From Methylobacterium terricola (GTDB taxonomy: Bacteria > Pseudomonadota > Alphaproteobacteria > Rhizobiales > Beijerinckiaceae): DNA of 64,000 nucleotides. The stretch spans positions 248,001 to 312,000 of the forward strand of contig NZ_VDDA01000001.1 of assembly GCF_006151805.1 (NCBI RefSeq), in the 5' to 3' direction. The notes beneath the pieces were generated by a model, which had not been told where the DNA came from, made no database searches, and saw only the letters and a list, made by a program, of their open reading frames with translations. A program made the position numbers and the translations under genes. Shown here in pieces: positions 63,921 to 64,000 of the stretch. Position 1 is the stretch's first letter. The number at the start of each line of letters is the position of its first letter.

Positions 63921-64000
63921 ATGAACCCCATCTTTGCCGACCTGCCGACCACCGTGTTCGAGGTGATGTCGGCGCTCGCCCGGGAGACCGGCGCCGTGAA
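63921..64000 (+). CDS. Aminotransferase class I/II, N-terminal part (cut by window edge)
   Basis: The first 26 codons of a gene that runs off the right edge: MNPIFADLPTTVFEVMSALA followed by RETGAV. This is the characteristic start of PLP-dependent aminotransferases of the methionine/kynurenine-glutamine transaminase (YbdL/KAT) group, where the next residues are normally LGQGFPD. The rest, including the PLP lysine, lies outside the window. Confidence 0.7.
   Translation, partial: MNPIFADLPTTVFEVMSALARETGAV

Overview
The window is about 70% GC, with coding frames almost saturated in G/C at third positions and genes packed on both strands. Gene content points to an alphaproteobacterium of the Rhizobiales, most likely Methylobacterium or a close relative: an rpsF-rpsR-DUF2232-rplI-dnaB-alr block, a RegB/RegA-type two-component pair, a stand-alone NepR-like anti-sigma protein, DUF2336 and OGFr-domain proteins, and metX-metW. 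No rRNA, tRNA, CRISPR array, prophage or intact insertion sequence was recognised. Genus is inferred from gene content and composition only.

Layout. 1-9.9 kb: a sulfotransferase cut by the left edge, an outer-membrane barrel protein, an acetate-type symporter with its DUF485 partner, an Old Yellow Enzyme divergent from an AraC regulator, a DUF2254 membrane protein, the NepR-like protein, a secreted phospholipase A2-like protein and an SDR. 10-18.7 kb: an aldo/keto reductase, a translationally coupled pair of small proteins, a PRISE-like reductase, metW-metX facing a chorismate mutase, and an MFS transporter. 18.8-26 kb: cyoABCD-surf1 followed by the redox sensor pair regB-regA, a respiratory oxidase next to the kind of regulator that controls such oxidases. 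26-33.5 kb: glutaryl-CoA dehydrogenase, a class II lysyl-tRNA synthetase, an OGFr-domain protein, dimethyl-sulfone monooxygenase SfnG, an ACAD10/11-type dehydrogenase and alanine racemase. 33.8-38 kb: dnaB and the ribosomal rpsF operon.

38.4-49.6 kb is more accessory. It has DUF2336, three Tad-type pilus or secretome proteins (TadG-like with an unusual C-terminal beta-rich domain, then two TadE-like), a chemoreceptor, a secreted esterase, a HAD phosphatase, a small lipoprotein, a protein with two HARP-like repeats, a PRC-barrel protein, a DUF2721 protein and a PAS protein. 49.8-58.2 kb: putA divergent from its Lrp-type regulator, cysteine synthase, type II NADH dehydrogenase and a glycosyltransferase. 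58.2-64 kb: a flavin monooxygenase-like protein, a 2-hydroxychromene-2-carboxylate isomerase-like protein, an AbgB-like amidohydrolase, a low-GC acetyltransferase that looks imported, a second small acetyltransferase and an aminotransferase cut by the right edge.

Two families of dispersed palindromic repeats sit in the gaps. One is REP/BIME-like and occurs as inverted pairs at three or four sites. The other is larger, with GGGAGAGG-type hairpins, near 17.1, 23.9 and 61.9 kb. I found no clearly new multi-gene defence or mobile system. The best leads are the TadG-like protein with its extra domain, the double-HARP-like protein, the orphan NepR-like protein, an Old Yellow Enzyme with altered active-site residues, and the repeat families.
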